Positions 32,922 through 43,592 are shown, counted from the stretch's first letter. The stretch: DNA of 47,204 bases from Lachnospiraceae bacterium (GCA_017472605.1 JAFUPV010000045.1:1-47204); one strand, 5' to 3'. Notes: generated by a model from the letters alone, not told the origin. A program made the numbers and translations.

Positions 32922-33839
32922 TTACCACAAGCTGACTTCCGCAACCCGTTTTGATACAAAATTGGCAATTACGATCAGAACGATGTTGATCAGGTTATTA
33001 AACAGGCCAATCGCAGAAGAATAGCTGTATTGATGATTCTCAATTCCTACCTCATATACATAGGTGGAGATGACACTGGAAGTTTCTTTATTCAACGAAT
33101 TCTGAAGCAGGAACACTTTCTCAAAGCCGACTGAGATCAGAGAGCCCATTCGAAGAATGAACAGAGTTACAATGGTCGGTTTCAGATGCGGCAGCTGAAC
33201 ATGCCAGATAATCTGCATGCGTCCTGCACCGTCAATCTTCGCAGCTTCAATCAGTTCCATGGAAACGCCGGCAAGCGTTGCCAGATAGATGATGGTTCCC
33301 CAGCCAAGTCCGGACCAGAGATCTGTGATTGCATATACGGGAGCAAAGGCTGCAGGATTTGCGATCAGGTTTTCCGGTTCTCTTCCAAAAAACTGTGCAA
33401 TGAGATTGATGACACCGTCTTTTTCCAGAAACAGAATTGTCATCGAGCACACAACCACAGTTGACACGAAATGAGGAGCATATGTAATCATCTGTGACAC
33501 GCGGCGCACCTTGTTGCTTCTCAATTCATTCAACATGATTGAAAAGATGATCGGAGCAGGGAATGTCATCAGGGAATACAGACTGATCCGTATGGTATTG
33601 ATCATAATCTTTTCAAAATACGGATAATTTATGAATTGAATAAAATATTTTAATCCAACCCAGTCGCTTCCCCAGATTCCTTTGCTTGCCTTAAAATTAC
33701 GGAATGCCATCTGCAGCCCGCAAATCGGAATATAATGAAAGATAAAAACGGTAATCATTCCCGGAATTACCAGAAGATACAGCTGTCTGCATCGATAGAT
33801 CCGTTTCCATAAGCCCTGATGTTTCTTTTTCCTGTCCAT
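32922..33839 (-). CDS. ABC sugar permease, LplB/YteP type
   Basis: 305 residues from the ATG at 33837-33839, with AAAGGA 9 nt upstream. Upstream in-frame codons would read into the promoter and the regulator-site repeats, so they are rejected. After a basic tail, six helices: LYLLVIPGMITVFIFHYIPI first, ending NNLINIVLIVIANFVSKRV. The EAA loop is ELIEAAKIDGAGRMQIIWHVQLPHLKP. It is the first gene of lplB-lplC-lplA with an activator-type promoter. It forms the channel with the LplC-type subunit; the ATPase is not encoded here and is probably the shared MsmX/UgpC type elsewhere. Confidence 0.92.
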   Translation of the reverse strand: MDRKKKHQGLWKRIYRCRQLYLLVIPGMITVFIFHYIPICGLQMAFRNFKASKGIWGSDWVGLKYFIQFINYPYFEKIMINTIRISLYSLMTFPAPIIFSIMLNELRSNKVRRVSQMITYAPHFVSTVVVCSMTILFLEKDGVINLIAQFFGREPENLIANPAAFAPVYAITDLWSGLGWGTIIYLATLAGVSMELIEAAKIDGAGRMQIIWHVQLPHLKPTIVTLFILRMGSLISVGFEKVFLLQNSLNKETSSVISTYVYEVGIENHQYSYSSAIGLFNNLINIVLIVIANFVSKRVAEVSLW

Positions 33840-33864
33840 TTCACTCATTCCTTTCTTTTTTTTC

Positions 33865-33893
33865 ATTTTATGTTTTACCATTGTGTTTTTCAA
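33865..33893 (-). promoter_or_regulatory. Promoter of the Lpl-type operon, -35 inside a regulator repeat
   Basis: Minus strand: -35 TTGAAA (33888-33893), 17-bp spacer, -10 TAAAAT (33865-33870); the transcript would have a very short leader before the AAAGGA site. The -35 TTG is the TTG of the proximal copy of the direct repeat, as in class II AraC-type activation. Confidence 0.6.
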
Positions 33894-33996
33894 TAACGTT
33901 TTCTTGTTTTTCAATGCCGTTTTGGTCATTTTTACTAACTAACATTTTCGTTTTCCAATACCGTTTTTGTTATTTTCAATCATGTTTTCTGTCTGT
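33886..33996 (-). repeat. Four 21-bp-phased direct repeats: candidate AraC-type operator
   Basis: On the minus strand four copies of AAAACGNNATTGAAAA occur. Their ATTG cores (CAAT on plus) start at 33891, 33912, 33956 and 33977: two pairs, each at exactly 21 bp, the pairs 44 bp apart. AraC-family half-sites are typically direct repeats two helical turns apart. A weaker, off-phase copy may lie near 33937. The region sits between the divergent regulator and the transporter it likely controls. Confidence 0.6.
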
Positions 33997-33999
33997 TCC

Positions 34000-34028
34000 T
34001 TGCTTTTTTTCCTTATCTTTCATATAAT
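34000..34028 (+). promoter_or_regulatory. Promoter of the AraC-type regulator gene
   Basis: TTGCTT (34000-34005), 17-bp spacer, perfect -10 TATAAT (34023-34028). It points away from the transporter promoter; the nearest repeat core ends about 20 bp upstream of its -35, so autoregulation is possible. A leader of about 90 nt follows. Confidence 0.6.
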
Positions 34029-34125
34029 ATAAAGTACTACATCGTTTTTAGAAAAGCTCTGCACCGTTTGTCAGTTGTTGCAGAACCGAAATCCCAGCAT
34101 TTGAAAAAAGAGGGGGGCATATCAA

Positions 34126-36291
34126 ATGGGACGCATCAGAAACCAGCATCATAACAGTCTCCTTTTGCAATACATAATCCAGTACGTCAGTATCGCGCTT
34201 CTGTCCTGTGCAATCATCAGCATGGTTGTCGCATCTTCCTACGTCAGGGAGCTCCAGATCAAAGAACGCTACTATACCGAAGAGCGAATGAATTATGTCA
34301 TTGATGATTTAGAACAGCAGATGGAAGTGTTCAGTACGATCAATCTTCGCATTTCTATTTCCGGAGTCTACCGTCCCCAGGCTTTCACGCAGAATAAATA
34401 CCATGAAATTACGCTTGTCAATGATCTGGCACAGTATAAAAATTATTCTGCCCTCTGCGATTCATTCTATCTTTACTACTATGGGGACACTCGTTTATTT
34501 AATTCCCTCGCAAGCACCACCGACTGTCAGGCCTATCTTGATACATTTTCCAGAAACGACGCCGATCAGCTGTCCCACCTGTTCGCAACGCCAATCGATA
34601 CCATTCAGATTCTCGCACTGGAAAAGCAGATTGTCATCGCATTCCCGTTCCACTATGGCGCTCTAAAGGATCAGGTCATCCTCTGTTTTCCTGTTGATTA
34701 TGCCATATTAAGTAACCGTATTCAGAGTACTGGAAGCAAGCTGTCCGGTACACTGAATCTTCTCTGGAACGATGAACTGATTTTCAGTAATTCCGGTACC
34801 CGGCTCTCCTCCGATGATAATTCCGTGATCACGGCATCCCGGCTGACCAATGATTTCACCCTCCTCTATCATCCAGACTCGACGCTGTCCAGCATGGGGA
34901 ATTTCCTGATTCCAACGAACATTCTTCTTTTCTCTGCGGCAATCATTCTTCTAATCCTTCTTGCTTCGCTGCTCGCTTATCTCAGCTATTCGCCGATCCG
35001 CAGACTGGTTCAGCATCTGACGCGAAATGTAACAGCGGGCGAGAAAACAGAACCGGCTCCCTTCCGGTCCAACGAACTGAAAAAAGTGGACGAGCTGATG
35101 CAGGAACTGCTGGACATGAACCGGAATACCAGCAGAGAACTGGAGCGCAAACAGTCTCAGCTGCGCCGCCAGCTTCTGCAGCTTCTGCTCAACGGTAATT
35201 ATTCGGAGCCCATGAACGTTTACCTTCAGCAGCTGGATCTGTTCTTTCCCGGTCCCTGCTTTTTTGTCGGTTCGCTTCGTCTTCCCGACTGTCTGGAGCA
35301 GAAGGAAGCCATGCAGTTGGAGAAGCACATGGAAGCATTTTCTGACGCATCCGACAGCATTTACATCTATACCTTCCGTCAGGAAGAAAGTCACCATCTT
35401 CTGCTTCTCTGCAGCATTCCGACTGCTGATATCCAGCAGGAAATTGCGGATTGGGTCAATGATCTGCTCTCCAGTCTGAACTATGACTGTACCCTGCACT
35501 ATGGAAATGTGTACCGTTCTCTGACAAAAATGTATGCATCCTATCTGGAGGCAGGCAACCTGTCCAATAATGCGATGAAAGAACGGTCGGAAAGCGTACT
35601 GTCCCCCAGTCAGTCCTTCGTTTATGACCGTTCGTGGGTTCTTCACCTGTGTACCTCCCTGTCCCTTGGTGATGAAGAGACTGCCATCTGGCAGCTGGAA
35701 AACCATCTGACAGCCATCCATGCCGATTCGATTTCTCTGCTGATGCTTCAGTATATGATTGCAAACTTCATCAGTGAAGTTTCTGCAACTGCTTCTCAGC
35801 TGGACATCCACATCCCGGAGCAAATGATCAGCCTGATCATTTCTTCCAAAAGCAGTGATCTCTTTCGTGATGCCGCAAAATCGATGATTCACTATTGCTG
35901 TTCGCAGGTGGAACTGCAGAAACAGCTGCTTCTCAATGATAAATCGCTTCGGTGCATGCAGTTTATGAAAGAACATTTCATGGATTACAATCTGACCCTG
36001 GAGTCTGCTGCAGAGGCGCTGTGCATTTCTCCATCTGATCTGCGGACAATCATCAAAGATGCAACGGGAAGAAGCTATAAAGACTATCTGATTTATCTTC
36101 GGATTGAATACGCGAAGATCCTGTTGACGGAAAAGAATCTTTCTGTTGCAGATACCTGCCAGCAGGTTGGATACGGAAACATTTCCCACTTCATCAAATC
36201 CTTTAAAAATCAGGTTGGCCAAACACCCGCAAAGTACCGGGAATCCATGCTGACTCCCACCAATTCTGTAACGGATCAAACGGATTCATAA
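34126..36291 (+). CDS. Membrane-spanning AraC-family transcriptional regulator
   Basis: 721 residues; GAGGGGGG precedes the ATG by 8 nt. Helix 1 at about 16-38 and helix 2 at about 262-288 bracket an extracytoplasmic domain of about 220 residues, then a cytoplasmic linker with a heptad region (ELERKQSQLRRQLLQLLL), and a C-terminal AraC/XylS double HTH at about 606-705 (SAAEALCISPSDLRTIIKDATG, then VGYGNISHFIKSFKNQVGQTPAKYRE). This one-component layout is shared with regulators such as YtdP and YesS that sit beside Lpl-type importers and sense extracellular or binding-protein-bound oligosaccharide. It is divergent from lplB and probably activates it and the GH78 gene. A terminator follows. Confidence 0.92.
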   Translation: MGRIRNQHHNSLLLQYIIQYVSIALLSCAIISMVVASSYVRELQIKERYYTEERMNYVIDDLEQQMEVFSTINLRISISGVYRPQAFTQNKYHEITLVNDLAQYKNYSALCDSFYLYYYGDTRLFNSLASTTDCQAYLDTFSRNDADQLSHLFATPIDTIQILALEKQIVIAFPFHYGALKDQVILCFPVDYAILSNRIQSTGSKLSGTLNLLWNDELIFSNSGTRLSSDDNSVITASRLTNDFTLLYHPDSTLSSMGNFLIPTNILLFSAAIILLILLASLLAYLSYSPIRRLVQHLTRNVTAGEKTEPAPFRSNELKKVDELMQELLDMNRNTSRELERKQSQLRRQLLQLLLNGNYSEPMNVYLQQLDLFFPGPCFFVGSLRLPDCLEQKEAMQLEKHMEAFSDASDSIYIYTFRQEESHHLLLLCSIPTADIQQEIADWVNDLLSSLNYDCTLHYGNVYRSLTKMYASYLEAGNLSNNAMKERSESVLSPSQSFVYDRSWVLHLCTSLSLGDEETAIWQLENHLTAIHADSISLLMLQYMIANFISEVSATASQLDIHIPEQMISLIISSKSSDLFRDAAKSMIHYCCSQVELQKQLLLNDKSLRCMQFMKEHFMDYNLTLESAAEALCISPSDLRTIIKDATGRSYKDYLIYLRIEYAKILLTEKNLSVADTCQQVGYGNISHFIKSFKNQVGQTPAKYRESMLTPTNSVTDQTDS

Positions 36292-36309
36292 CGGCTACAG
36301 ACACAGAGC

Positions 36310-36357
36310 AGGATGACCATGTTTCGCACTTGAAACATGGTCATCCTGATTTTATTT
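36310..36357 (+). terminator. Terminator of the AraC-type regulator gene
   Basis: A perfect 16-bp stem (36310-36325 with 36332-36347, arms reading AGGATGACCATGTTTC and its complement) has a 6-nt loop and is followed by GATTTTATTT on the plus strand. The convergent GH78 gene stops 22 bp further on. Confidence 0.88.
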
Positions 36358-36378
36358 ACGTGAGCAATGTGTTTTTTC

Positions 36379-38994
36379 TCATTTCTTCATCGCAATGATC
36401 TCATAGGTTCCTTTGCCCAAAACAAATTCGCTTCCATCCTGCTCCATTCCATTTATCTGACAAATCTTCTGATTTTCCGGAAGACAAAATACAGCTTCCG
36501 CATCAAATGGTACGGTCAGCCGATAGAAAATCCGCTCTCCTTCCCATTCCCAGCTGCTCTCATAACGGCCGGATGCGGAATCATAGGTGCATTTCACGAA
36601 TGCAAATCGCTCATCCGGAATCGGTCGGATTTCTGCCCTCTTCCATCCATATCCGTCTTTTCCCAGCTGCAATCCGGTCATTGCCCGGTACATCCAGCCA
36701 AGGATCGCTCCATAGGCATAGTGGTTCATGGAATTCATTCCCGTATCGCTTACACTGCCGTCTGCAAGCACGGAATTCCAACGTTCCCATATCGTTGTCG
36801 CACCAAGATTTACTTCATAGAGCCAGCCCGGGTAATCTTCATTTAACAATAAGGTATATGCATATTCGCCAAGCCCGTTCTCAGACAGAGCATCACAAAG
36901 CATGCTGGTTCCTACAAAACCGGTATCCAGATGAATGTTTCTTGCGTCCAGTCTTGCTTTCAGATCGGCAATTGTGCGTTTACGATATGGTTTCGGAGCC
37001 AGTCCAAACTGCAGCGCCATTACATGGGCTGTCTGAGTCGGTACTGCCAGCCTTCCTGTCGAAGTATAGTACTCCTTCTGAAATGCCTCTCTGATTTCTT
37101 CTGCCAGTTTCCCATACCGGGCAGCATCTTCCGCTTTTCCCAGAATTTCAGCTGCTTTTGCAGTCAGCATGGACGACCAGTAGTAATAGGCTGTCGCAAC
37201 ATAGGTGTTTTCTGTTCCGCCAAAGCTGCTGGTTTTGTCTGGATTATCCAGTGCCAGCCAGTCTGCATAGTGGAACCCGCAGCTCCAGAGACGGCTGGAA
37301 TTACAAAAACTTTCATCCTGTCTGCGAACATAATCCACCCATAAATGCATGTTCTCATAGGCTTCTTCCAGAAGCTGCCTGTCACCATAATACTGATATA
37401 CGGTCCATGGGATTACGGTTGCCGCATCTGCCCATGCACAGGATCCATGCCCGGTCATCGTTTCCGTTTTGCTTTTCTTATTCTTTTCTGAGCGGACTCT
37501 GGCTGTCAGCACATCCGGTATCACAAATGGCACTGATCCACCATTGTCCTTCTGCTCCAGAAGCATATCCGTCAGGTATTTCCGGTAAAAGGCAGCTGTG
37601 TCCATATTAAAGGAAGCTGTCGGCGCAAATACCTGTGCATCCCCGGTCCAGCCCATCCGCTCATCGCGCTGCGGACAATCGGTCGGGATATCCAGAAAAT
37701 TCCCTTTCTGACTCCATACTGCATTCTTAATCAGCCGATTTACTTTTTCATTTGACGTTTCAATCGTACCGGTCTGATCCAGATCCGAATAGACTGCATA
37801 TGCGGTGAATCCAGCTCTTTGAATCTGCGCTTTCGTCATCCCCTGAACGTTTACATAACGAAATCCATAGAAAGTGAAATGCGGACGTACCAGCCGTTCG
37901 TTTCCATCTGAACGATAGATAAACTCCGCTTTTGCGGTTCTGAGATTTTCATTATAGAAGCAGCCGTTCTGGAGCAGCTCTCCATATTGCAGACGGATTT
38001 CTTCTCCTTCCGGGATCTGCGCAGTAAACTCAATCCATCCGGTCATTACCTGTCCGAAATCCAGAACCAGTTCCCCGGCAGGTGTATGAATTAATGTACA
38101 GGTATCAAATATTTCCTGTTTCTTTACCGGAAGACTGAGACGCTCCTGCAGTTTTCCTTTCGGCGCATCTGCCCAAACAGGTGCATACAGAAATCTATTG
38201 TTTTCCAGACGGGCATCATAGATTTCTCCATCATAAATACCGCTTTCCACCACCGGTGATTTCAGACAGCTCCAGTCTGTTCCCGTACCAATCACACTTA
38301 CCGTTCCATCCTCACAGGTGATATGAAGTTCCGCAATCAGCTGCATCTCGTCTCCGTAGATTTTATCTGTTTTTCCGTCGAAACCGAAGCGGCCGTGATA
38401 CCATCCCCGTCCAAGCATCACTGCAATCCTGTTTTTTCCAGCTCTCAGCTGTTTTGTCACATCATATGTCTGATATTGAATCTGATGCTGATAGCTGGTG
38501 AAGAATGGAGCAAGGTATTCCTCTCCGATTTTTCCTCCATTCAGATATGCTTCGTAAAGACCAAGTCCGCAGATATACAGGCGCGCTGACTTCACCTGTT
38601 TTGCAAGTTCAAATTCTTTTTGAAAAACCGGATGTTCCTCAAACGGTGCACGGATCCAGAGACCGCTCCATGACTCCTCCATCTTTCCCGTTTCAAACCA
38701 CGCAGGCTCCGACTGTCCACGGTCTCCATCATCCGCTTCTGCTTCCACCGTCCAATAGTATCTGGTACGCGGCTGCAGCGAAATCTCTGCAGCAAAAGCC
38801 AGCGATGAGATCGTCTGGTTCATTCCACTGTCAAAAACTATGTTCTGCATCACCTCATCCGATGCAATCCGAATCCTGGCTGCCTTCTGCTTTTTTCCAG
38901 TCGATTCCGATACCACATAGGAAAAAACCGGTTTGTTCATGCGAAACCCTATGGGATTTTCGATGTGATTCACTTTCATATTTTCAATTTTCAT
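36379..38994 (-). CDS. Alpha-L-rhamnosidase, glycoside hydrolase family 78
   Basis: 871 residues, cytoplasmic (no signal peptide). GH78 layout: N-terminal beta domain (NPIGFRMNKPVFSYVV; SSLAFAAEISLQPRTRYYWTVEAE), carbohydrate-binding-like domain (KSARLYICGLGLYEAYLNG, GRGWYHGRFGF), catalytic (alpha/alpha)6 barrel from about 420. The catalytic Glu is expected in the signature DIPTDCPQRDERMGWTGDAQ near residues 435-455, and the partner acidic region in GFVGTSMLCDALSENG and WERWNS. The start ATG at 38992-38994 has a modest AGGTAAG. It removes terminal rhamnose from imported rhamnosides, pectin fragments or flavonoid glycosides. Its promoter shares the repeat found at the transporter promoter. Confidence 0.93.
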   Translation of the reverse strand: MKIENMKVNHIENPIGFRMNKPVFSYVVSESTGKKQKAARIRIASDEVMQNIVFDSGMNQTISSLAFAAEISLQPRTRYYWTVEAEADDGDRGQSEPAWFETGKMEESWSGLWIRAPFEEHPVFQKEFELAKQVKSARLYICGLGLYEAYLNGGKIGEEYLAPFFTSYQHQIQYQTYDVTKQLRAGKNRIAVMLGRGWYHGRFGFDGKTDKIYGDEMQLIAELHITCEDGTVSVIGTGTDWSCLKSPVVESGIYDGEIYDARLENNRFLYAPVWADAPKGKLQERLSLPVKKQEIFDTCTLIHTPAGELVLDFGQVMTGWIEFTAQIPEGEEIRLQYGELLQNGCFYNENLRTAKAEFIYRSDGNERLVRPHFTFYGFRYVNVQGMTKAQIQRAGFTAYAVYSDLDQTGTIETSNEKVNRLIKNAVWSQKGNFLDIPTDCPQRDERMGWTGDAQVFAPTASFNMDTAAFYRKYLTDMLLEQKDNGGSVPFVIPDVLTARVRSEKNKKSKTETMTGHGSCAWADAATVIPWTVYQYYGDRQLLEEAYENMHLWVDYVRRQDESFCNSSRLWSCGFHYADWLALDNPDKTSSFGGTENTYVATAYYYWSSMLTAKAAEILGKAEDAARYGKLAEEIREAFQKEYYTSTGRLAVPTQTAHVMALQFGLAPKPYRKRTIADLKARLDARNIHLDTGFVGTSMLCDALSENGLGEYAYTLLLNEDYPGWLYEVNLGATTIWERWNSVLADGSVSDTGMNSMNHYAYGAILGWMYRAMTGLQLGKDGYGWKRAEIRPIPDERFAFVKCTYDSASGRYESSWEWEGERIFYRLTVPFDAEAVFCLPENQKICQINGMEQDGSEFVLGKGTYEIIAMKK

Positions 38995-39039
38995 GACACT
39001 TACCTGCCCTGTCTTTTTTCAGGTTTTTCCTGTATTTTA

Positions 39040-39068
39040 AGCATATCCAATCTTCACGTCCCACGCAA
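39040..39068 (-). promoter_or_regulatory. Promoter of the GH78 gene
   Basis: Minus strand: -35 TTGCGT (39063-39068), 17-bp spacer, -10 TATGCT (39040-39045). The -35 TTG belongs to the proximal regulator repeat in the same register as at the Lpl-type operon. Confidence 0.55.
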
Positions 39069-39100
39069 TCACGTTTTTCTTTTTCTCAATGTGTTTTTCC
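39061..39100 (-). repeat. Pair of 21-bp-phased direct repeats upstream of GH78
   Basis: Cores CAAT (plus) start at 39066 and 39087, exactly 21 bp apart; on the minus strand they read AAAACGTGATTG and AAAAACACATTGA. They match the repeat at 33886-33996 and probably bind the same AraC-type regulator. Confidence 0.55.
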
Positions 39101-39127
39101 TTCTCGTTCCGCAGTCCACCATCATCT

Positions 39128-39181
39128 GCAAAAAGGGACACCGCCCACGACCACTGGTCCTGGAACGGTGTCCCCTTTTGC
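39128..39181 (-). terminator. Terminator of gdhA
   Basis: GCAAAAAGGGACACCG (39128-39143) pairs with CGGTGTCCCCTTTTGC (39166-39181). On the minus strand the stem CGGTGTCCC runs into TTTTTGC. It lies about 95 nt beyond the gdhA stop. Confidence 0.8.
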
Positions 39182-39275
39182 AACTTATCTATTATCTTTT
39201 CTTGTTGGCAGTTTTATTGGATTTTTCAATCAGACCAATAAGTCCCAATTGCATGGATCCGTAAGCCGGAGCAAT

Positions 39276-40959
<1,684 letters not shown>

Positions 40960-42840
40960 TCAGTAGCTGCGCAGTTCATCTGCGAACCAGTTCACAGTTT
41001 CCTGAAGCTGCCACAGCTCCGATTCACGGCTGACACTGCGCCACAGCTTCTTGTACTCATAGAACCACTGTTCCAGACGGTCTGCCAGTTCTGCCGGCTT
41101 TTTGGCAGCTGCCGGGTTTTCCTTCTGATTTCTGTATTTCTCCAGCGTTGCCGCAATTTCATTGAGGATTCGCTGACCGTCGCAGGCAATCAGGTACGGT
41201 ACAAGACGGGCGCGCTGTGCCGGTGCCAGCTTTCCTCCTGCTCTGCAAAGCTCCGCTTTTGCCGACTGCAGCCGTTCGCTGTCAGCCTGTGCCTTCTCAT
41301 AGTTCTCCTGTGCCCAGAACGCTTCCTCCGAACCTTCCAGAACGCCGAAAAGACGGATTTCACGATACTGAACCAGTCTTCCCCAGGAAATGGTCTCACA
41401 GGTACAGCAGTCACGAAGAACACGGACGATGTTTTCCGTAAAGTCACCGAATTCAACGGCTGAAATCTGACGGTTGATTTCCTCTTCACTCACCGGCTTT
41501 TCGCTCCAGCTCAGTGCAGCGCCGTAGATCAGACCAGGAAGGGAGAACGCCGGATGGTTGATGTGGCCGTAATCACCCCAGTCTGTATTCAGCACGCCGA
41601 AGGCATGGAACCGGTGTGCATGAGCGCACATACGGCTTACATTGCTGTAGGCTCCGTCCAGGCGGTTCATCATGTGGTTCCAGCCGTGAACACCGGGACA
41701 AAGATACTGGGTAATTCCATTCTCAGCCATCTTTTTCGGTTTGATATCCGCTGCCAGCTCTGCATAATCCCAGTTCAGGCAGACCCCGTCCGAAGGCAGC
41801 TCCTGCATACACTCCGGATGCTCCAGAAGAATGTCGCCCCAGAACTGAGGACGCTTGCCCAGCTTTTTCGCAGTTACACATACTTTATTCAGGAAATCCA
41901 CATAGAGCTTTCCGTTTCCGACTTTTTCTGCTGCTTCCTTACTCTTTCCCTTGCCGATGTCAAAGGTCTCGTCACAGCAGATGTTGAACCACTCGGAGGA
42001 GAACAGGGATGCAAACTGGGTCAGCATTTCTTCGATCATTGCGAACGCCTCATCGCTTGTCGGATCAACCATGTGGTGAAGTTGACGCTCGATGAAGGAA
42101 AAGGCTCTGCCGTCTTCCTCCTCCAGCTCGCACAGATGCTTATAGCTCTTTGTGCGGAGCAGCTTATAGAGATGGCCAAAGCTTGCGATGGTCGGCACCA
42201 GATCAACACCGCGGTCCTGACAGTAACGGTCCAGTTCCATGATATCGTCTGCAGTCAGAGGTGTGTCATCACGCCACATCTCGTTAAACTGAGGGAACAG
42301 GAAGGTATGCTCAAAGTAAAGCTGCAGCTGATTCAGCTTGTAATTGCTGCACCAGTCAACCAGCTGTTTCATGTATTTCATGGATGGAACGCGGCTTCTT
42401 GTTACATCATGCATGAATCCGCGGTAAGCCAGTGCCGGCTCATCCCGGATCGTCAGGCACGGAAGGCTGAATCCCTCCTGACTCAGAATCTGCCGCAGTG
42501 TCTGTACCGCATAAATCCAGCCCTGCTTTCCTGCTGCACGGACATTGATTCCTTCTTCTGTGATCACAAGTTCATAGGCCTGAGAAGAAAATTCCGGATT
42601 TTCGCTGCTGCAGATTTCTTTTGCATCCACCTTCTCAAACTGAACAATCACGTTTCTGTTGGAAAATCCTGTGACAGCCAGTGTGATTCCGCAGATTTCT
42701 GCCGCGCTTTCACGAAGCAGCCCGGCCGCTGCCCATGCCTCACTTCGAATCGCAGCCGGAAGCAGGATTTCACCATTATAAGTCAGGCAGAATCTTCCCT
42801 GACGCTCTTCCAGTTTTTTTACCATTGGCAATAAGTACAT
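40960..42840 (-). CDS. Beta-N-acetylhexosaminidase, glycoside hydrolase family 20
   Basis: 626 residues from the ATG at 42838-42840, 7 nt after GGAGG; codons upstream overlap the gntR gene. No signal peptide, so it works on imported substrate. Domain order: GH20b-like N-terminal domain (1-130, ending WIYAVQTLRQIL), then the TIM barrel from about 135 (YRGFMHDVTRSRVPSMKYMKQLVDW). The catalytic Asp290-Glu291 pair lies in WFNICCDETFDIG. The C-terminal 150 residues are helical. It releases terminal GlcNAc or GalNAc by substrate-assisted catalysis. Gap to gntR is only 2 bp, so they are coexpressed; the divergent M42 peptidase and peptide importer suggest glycopeptide or muropeptide use. Confidence 0.9.
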   Translation of the reverse strand: MYLLPMVKKLEERQGRFCLTYNGEILLPAAIRSEAWAAAGLLRESAAEICGITLAVTGFSNRNVIVQFEKVDAKEICSSENPEFSSQAYELVITEEGINVRAAGKQGWIYAVQTLRQILSQEGFSLPCLTIRDEPALAYRGFMHDVTRSRVPSMKYMKQLVDWCSNYKLNQLQLYFEHTFLFPQFNEMWRDDTPLTADDIMELDRYCQDRGVDLVPTIASFGHLYKLLRTKSYKHLCELEEEDGRAFSFIERQLHHMVDPTSDEAFAMIEEMLTQFASLFSSEWFNICCDETFDIGKGKSKEAAEKVGNGKLYVDFLNKVCVTAKKLGKRPQFWGDILLEHPECMQELPSDGVCLNWDYAELAADIKPKKMAENGITQYLCPGVHGWNHMMNRLDGAYSNVSRMCAHAHRFHAFGVLNTDWGDYGHINHPAFSLPGLIYGAALSWSEKPVSEEEINRQISAVEFGDFTENIVRVLRDCCTCETISWGRLVQYREIRLFGVLEGSEEAFWAQENYEKAQADSERLQSAKAELCRAGGKLAPAQRARLVPYLIACDGQRILNEIAATLEKYRNQKENPAAAKKPAELADRLEQWFYEYKKLWRSVSRESELWQLQETVNWFADELRSY

Positions 42841-42842
42841 TC

Positions 42843-43526
42843 TTATCCCTCCCTTTTCTGCCGTTCGTCCAGACATGCTGCCGCATAGGTGAAGGATTCC
42901 TTCAGGTGCTGCTGCATCAGGCTGACGGCGGTTTCATATTCTTTTTTGTAATATGCTTCATAGATCCGCTCGTGGTACGCTTCAATCTTTTTCTGCGTTT
43001 CGAACGAAGCTTCATATTTATTGGAAAAAATGCTCAGTCTGCTTCTCAGCTTCTCGGCAGCTCTTGTCAGACAGCTGTTGCCGCAGTAATCATAAAACAT
43101 CAGATGAAACCGGTCAGAGCGGGCAATCCACTGCTTTGTTTCTTCCTCTGTAAGCGATTCCTTCCGGTCAAGTATTTTTGTATATGTAATGTTTTCTTCC
43201 AGTTCTTTCAGCAGACGTTCCTGATCCGGTGATTCCGACGCATAGCGAATCGCAAGGGCATCCATATCTCCGATAAACCGGTACATCTCACAAAGATCCT
43301 CTTTGCTCAGTTCAATGACCTTGACTCCTACATTCGAATAATAAACAACAAGCTCATCCTCTGACAGTCTTGTCAGTGCTTCACGGATCGGTGTCGAACT
43401 GACATCAAAGCGGGCCTGAAGATTTTTCAGCGTCAGCCGCTCCCCAAAGGGAATTTTCTGCATCAGGATATCTGTCCGCAGGATCTGATAGATCTGTTCG
43501 GACAGAGTACTCTTTACTAGATTCAT
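42843..43526 (-). CDS. GntR-family transcriptional regulator (FadR/FCD type)
   Basis: 227 residues from the ATG at 43524-43526, with AGAGG 7 nt upstream. Winged helix at about 1-72 (SEQIYQILRTDIL, LTLKNLQARFDVSSTPIREALTRL), followed by an all-helical ligand domain (residues about 80-220) with metal-site candidates Asp in EMYRFIGDMDALAIRYA and His in SDRFHLMFYDYCG and EAYHERIYEAY. FCD regulators usually repress catabolic operons until a small acid or sugar binds. It is transcribed with GH20 from a promoter beside the GCAAAA array, and divergent from the M42/importer genes, so it probably controls both. Confidence 0.9.
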   Translation of the reverse strand: MNLVKSTLSEQIYQILRTDILMQKIPFGERLTLKNLQARFDVSSTPIREALTRLSEDELVVYYSNVGVKVIELSKEDLCEMYRFIGDMDALAIRYASESPDQERLLKELEENITYTKILDRKESLTEEETKQWIARSDRFHLMFYDYCGNSCLTRAAEKLRSRLSIFSNKYEASFETQKKIEAYHERIYEAYYKKEYETAVSLMQQHLKESFTYAAACLDERQKREG

Positions 43527-43553
43527 ATTGCTACCTCTTCTTTCCATAGAAGT

Positions 43554-43582
43554 ATCTTATCGCAAATCATAAAAAAGGTCAA
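43554..43582 (-). promoter_or_regulatory. Promoter of the gntR-GH20 operon
   Basis: Minus strand: -35 TTGACC (43577-43582), 17-bp spacer, -10 TAAGAT (43554-43559). The GCAAAA array begins 11 bp upstream of its -35. Confidence 0.65.
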
Positions 43583-43592
43583 TTGTTTTCCC

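Noticed and set aside
33840-33929. Longer N-terminus of the LplB-type permease with Lys/Asn repeats
   Set aside because: It would translate the promoter and operator repeats; the ATG at 33837-33839 has the only good ribosome site.
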